DNA from: Hadesarchaea archaeon
GTDB taxonomy: Archaea; Hadarchaeota; Hadarchaeia; Hadarchaeales; Hadarchaeaceae
Assembly (NCBI GenBank): GCA_014361095.1
Contig: JACIWF010000055.1
Coordinates: 1-7,811 of the forward strand
Direction: 5' to 3'
DNA: 7,811 nt
How positions within the stretch are numbered: position 1 is the first letter of the stretch; the number at the start of each line of letters is the position of its first letter. Under the pieces are notes generated by a model that was not told the origin of the DNA, did not search any database, and saw nothing but the letters and a program-made list of their open reading frames with translations. Below, in pieces: positions 6,228 through 7,811 of the stretch. The position numbers were made by a program, and so were the translations under genes.

Positions 6228-6243
6228 TATATAAACTTTTTTT
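6228..6243 (-). promoter_or_regulatory. Archaeal BRE/TATA promoter of the PreA-like gene (leaderless)
   Basis: On the minus strand TTTATATA (6235-6228) is a near-ideal archaeal TATA box, preceded directly by an A-rich BRE-like stretch (seven A followed by G, 6243-6236). The TATA box ends 23 nt before the ATG at 6204, so transcription would begin at or next to the start codon, and there is no Shine-Dalgarno sequence in between. This is the strongest indication in the window that the organism is archaeal. Confidence 0.7.
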
Positions 6244-6366
6244 GAAAATTATGCTGCGTCAATTACGAAATCAAACAACCCGTTATTAATGAAAACATAA
6301 GACCTTGAGTAACTTCAATAAACACTAAAGTCTATAGCGGCTCAAAATATGCCTTGAACCGAAAGT

Positions 6367-6380
6367 CTGTATGTATACAG
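6367..6380. repeat. 14-bp palindrome downstream of the aldehyde oxidoreductase gene
   Basis: CTGTAT and ATACAG form perfect 6-bp arms around a GT centre. The palindrome lies about 35 nt after the aldehyde oxidoreductase stop codon and about 130 nt upstream of the PreA-like promoter. It could be a protein-binding site or a short 3'-UTR hairpin; such a palindrome can also arise by chance. Confidence 0.3.
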
Positions 6381-6414
6381 AGTTATAGTGAAAACTTCCG
6401 TTTCACTCCTCACC

Positions 6415-7811
6415 TTAGGTTAAAATCGATAGCTCTCGGAGCTTTGCCTCGGTCGGTCTTCCTTCCTTATCCCATCCTCTTGCCTCATAATATTCATCGA
6501 GCATTCTCTCAAACTTTTCTCGATCAACAAGAGTCCCGGCTAGCGGTCCTGATGGAATGGGGTGGGTGTAACACCTTTCTGGAAGAACATCGTCTTTTCT
6601 GGTAAACCCGCTGAAAACTCTCTCCATGTTCCAAATCCTCTCACCCACCAGAACAAATTCCTCTTCCGAGAAGTTCATCCCGGTCGCAGCGTTCAACAAT
6701 TTTGGATATATCTCAAATGGGTAGGTAAATTCGGAAAATCTGCAGCCCACCAAAGTGAATATCGCGTTTACCTTGTCCTGTATCTCCTTGGTCAGCTTAC
6801 CCTTCCCCTCGTAGGCAAGCGGATCAACTCTGCCTGAGAACTCGTCGCCGATGATCGCCCTTTTGTGACAGGCCCCACGATTAGATGTCGCAAACGTGCA
6901 GGCTATCCCTTTCATCGCTTCCGGCATCCAAGCCGCAAATTCCATTCCCTTGACCTGCATCGCAAAAACCTCTGATCCCTTGTTCAGTTTTTCCGAAGCT
7001 CTCCTGGTACCCTCAGCCAGAATATCTCCTATACCTTCACGCTTGGCAATCATCTCCACCAACTTAACCATGGCTTCGTGGTTTCCAAACCGGAGCTCCA
7101 AACCACTGGTATCTTTTTTGCTGATTATTCCGCGCTCAAAACATTCCATTGCAAATGAGACTGCAACACCCGTGGAAAGCGTGTCCATACCATATTCATC
7201 GCAGAGCTGATCTGCCCGCGCTATGGCCTCAGCGTTATCGACGCCGCAGTTTGAGCCGAGCGCATATATTGTTTCGTATTCCGGCCCCTCAGTCTCCGTC
7301 CCTGCATAGGGCCCACTCTTTACAACGGAAAATCTTCCACAGGCAACCGGACAGGCGAAGCAAGCTACATTTTTCACGAATAGATGTTTACCGAAATATT
7401 CCGCGCTTATTTTGTTCACGCCCTCAAAGACCCCTTCTTGGTGGTTCCTTGTCGAGAGCATTCCCTTCTCATTTAATGCCGGCATAGCCGCGTTTGTCCC
7501 ATATTTGGAGAATAGTGTTATCAAATTCCATTCCTGGGAAAGTGCATTTTTCAAAGCCTCCCTTGCTTCTTTGATGGCTTCAGCCAACTTTTCATTTTCT
7601 GGAGGTCTTTCACCGCCGCTAACTGCAATCGCTTTAAGTTTTTTAGACCCCATCACAGAACCGGCGCCACCTCTACCGAAAGCCCTCCTCCCAGCTATGA
7701 TTGAGGAAAACCTGACCAGATTCTCGCCCGCTGGACCAATGCACGCCACTTGGGCCTTGTAATCCAGATCTTTTTTAATGGTCTCCTGTGTTTGAATCGT
7801 ATTCATTCCCC
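6415..7811 (-). CDS. Aldehyde ferredoxin oxidoreductase (tungsten), 5'-truncated by the window edge
   Basis: The 463+ residues visible are the middle and C-terminal domains of an aldehyde ferredoxin oxidoreductase. Family members are about 600-630 residues, so roughly the first 150-160 are missing. The Met encoded at 7804-7806 is internal: the segment before ACIGPAGENLVRF normally follows a long N-terminal pterin-binding domain, and the frame stays open to the window end. Visible marks, counted from that Met, are GRGG (44-47), the cluster cysteines C149-x2-C152-x3-C156 with the fourth at Cys355 in VGCRF, EGPEYET (173-179), DTLSTG (208-213), ATSNRGACH (306-314) and FTRKDD (401-406). The enzyme oxidises aldehydes to carboxylates and reduces ferredoxin, using a tungsten bis-pterin and one [4Fe-4S] cluster in the cytoplasm. 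It would supply reduced ferredoxin and an acid for the nearby acyl-CoA synthetase (inference). The exact AOR subfamily is not assignable. Confidence 0.93.
   Translation of the reverse strand, partial: GMNTIQTQETIKKDLDYKAQVACIGPAGENLVRFSSIIAGRRAFGRGGAGSVMGSKKLKAIAVSGGERPPENEKLAEAIKEAREALKNALSQEWNLITLFSKYGTNAAMPALNEKGMLSTRNHQEGVFEGVNKISAEYFGKHLFVKNVACFACPVACGRFSVVKSGPYAGTETEGPEYETIYALGSNCGVDNAEAIARADQLCDEYGMDTLSTGVAVSFAMECFERGIISKKDTSGLELRFGNHEAMVKLVEMIAKREGIGDILAEGTRRASEKLNKGSEVFAMQVKGMEFAAWMPEAMKGIACTFATSNRGACHKRAIIGDEFSGRVDPLAYEGKGKLTKEIQDKVNAIFTLVGCRFSEFTYPFEIYPKLLNAATGMNFSEEEFVLVGERIWNMERVFSGFTRKDDVLPERCYTHPIPSGPLAGTLVDREKFERMLDEYYEARGWDKEGRPTEAKLRELSILT

Noticed and set aside
7804..7806. 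ATG as the true start of the aldehyde oxidoreductase
   Set aside because: The family has a long N-terminal domain before this point, the frame remains open to the window end, and using this Met would leave out the pterin-binding domain.
1..7811. Searched for CRISPR repeats, insertion sequences, tRNA genes, attachment sites and integrases
   Set aside because: No regularly spaced repeats, transposase or integrase motifs, terminal inverted repeats or tRNA-like cloverleaf were seen.

Overview
The window looks like a piece of an anaerobic archaeal genome. Three promoters read as archaeal TATA boxes (T/A-rich 8-mers) placed about 25-35 nt before a start codon. One of them, in front of the 4882-6204 gene, sits so close that the mRNA would be leaderless. 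Shine-Dalgarno motifs are of the GGTGA/GAGGTG kind. The gene content is typical of anaerobic, ferredoxin-based peptide or amine metabolism: a tungsten-type aldehyde ferredoxin oxidoreductase, an ADP-forming acyl-CoA synthetase alpha subunit, an MttB-family methyltransferase and a PreA-like iron-sulfur flavoprotein. I cannot name the lineage. An uncultivated or poorly characterised anaerobic archaeon fits best.

Layout. The plus strand carries a small CPYC glutaredoxin-like protein at the left edge (3-230) and an ornithine cyclodeaminase/alanine dehydrogenase family protein (443-1477). The minus strand carries, in transcription order from the right edge, a 5'-truncated aldehyde ferredoxin oxidoreductase (6415-7811, running off the window), a PreA-like dihydropyrimidine/dihydroorotate dehydrogenase-fold protein with a C-terminal 2x[4Fe-4S] domain (4882-6204), the CoA-binding alpha subunit of an NDP-forming acyl-CoA synthetase (3046-4401) and a non-pyrrolysine MttB-family methyltransferase (1526-2992). 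The cyclodeaminase-like gene and the methyltransferase gene converge with only 48 bp between them. The minus-strand genes are not tightly packed (gaps of 210, 480 and 53 bp) and at least two seem to have their own promoters, so this is a functional cluster rather than one compact operon.

The 480-bp gap 4402-4881 is the only long stretch without a convincing gene. It holds a perfect 9-bp hairpin and a tandem oligo-T signal on the minus strand, consistent with a long structured 3' UTR or a small RNA after the PreA-like gene.

How the genes could work together (inference). The MttB-family enzyme would demethylate a quaternary or methylated amine. The cyclodeaminase-like and PreA-like proteins would carry out redox or deamination steps on the resulting amino or heterocyclic compound. 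The aldehyde oxidoreductase would oxidise an aldehyde to an acid with reduction of ferredoxin, and the acyl-CoA synthetase would exchange acyl-CoA for ATP. Several partners needed for this are missing from the window: a corrinoid protein for MttB, the ATP-grasp beta subunit for the acyl-CoA synthetase, and any PreT-like electron-transfer subunit.
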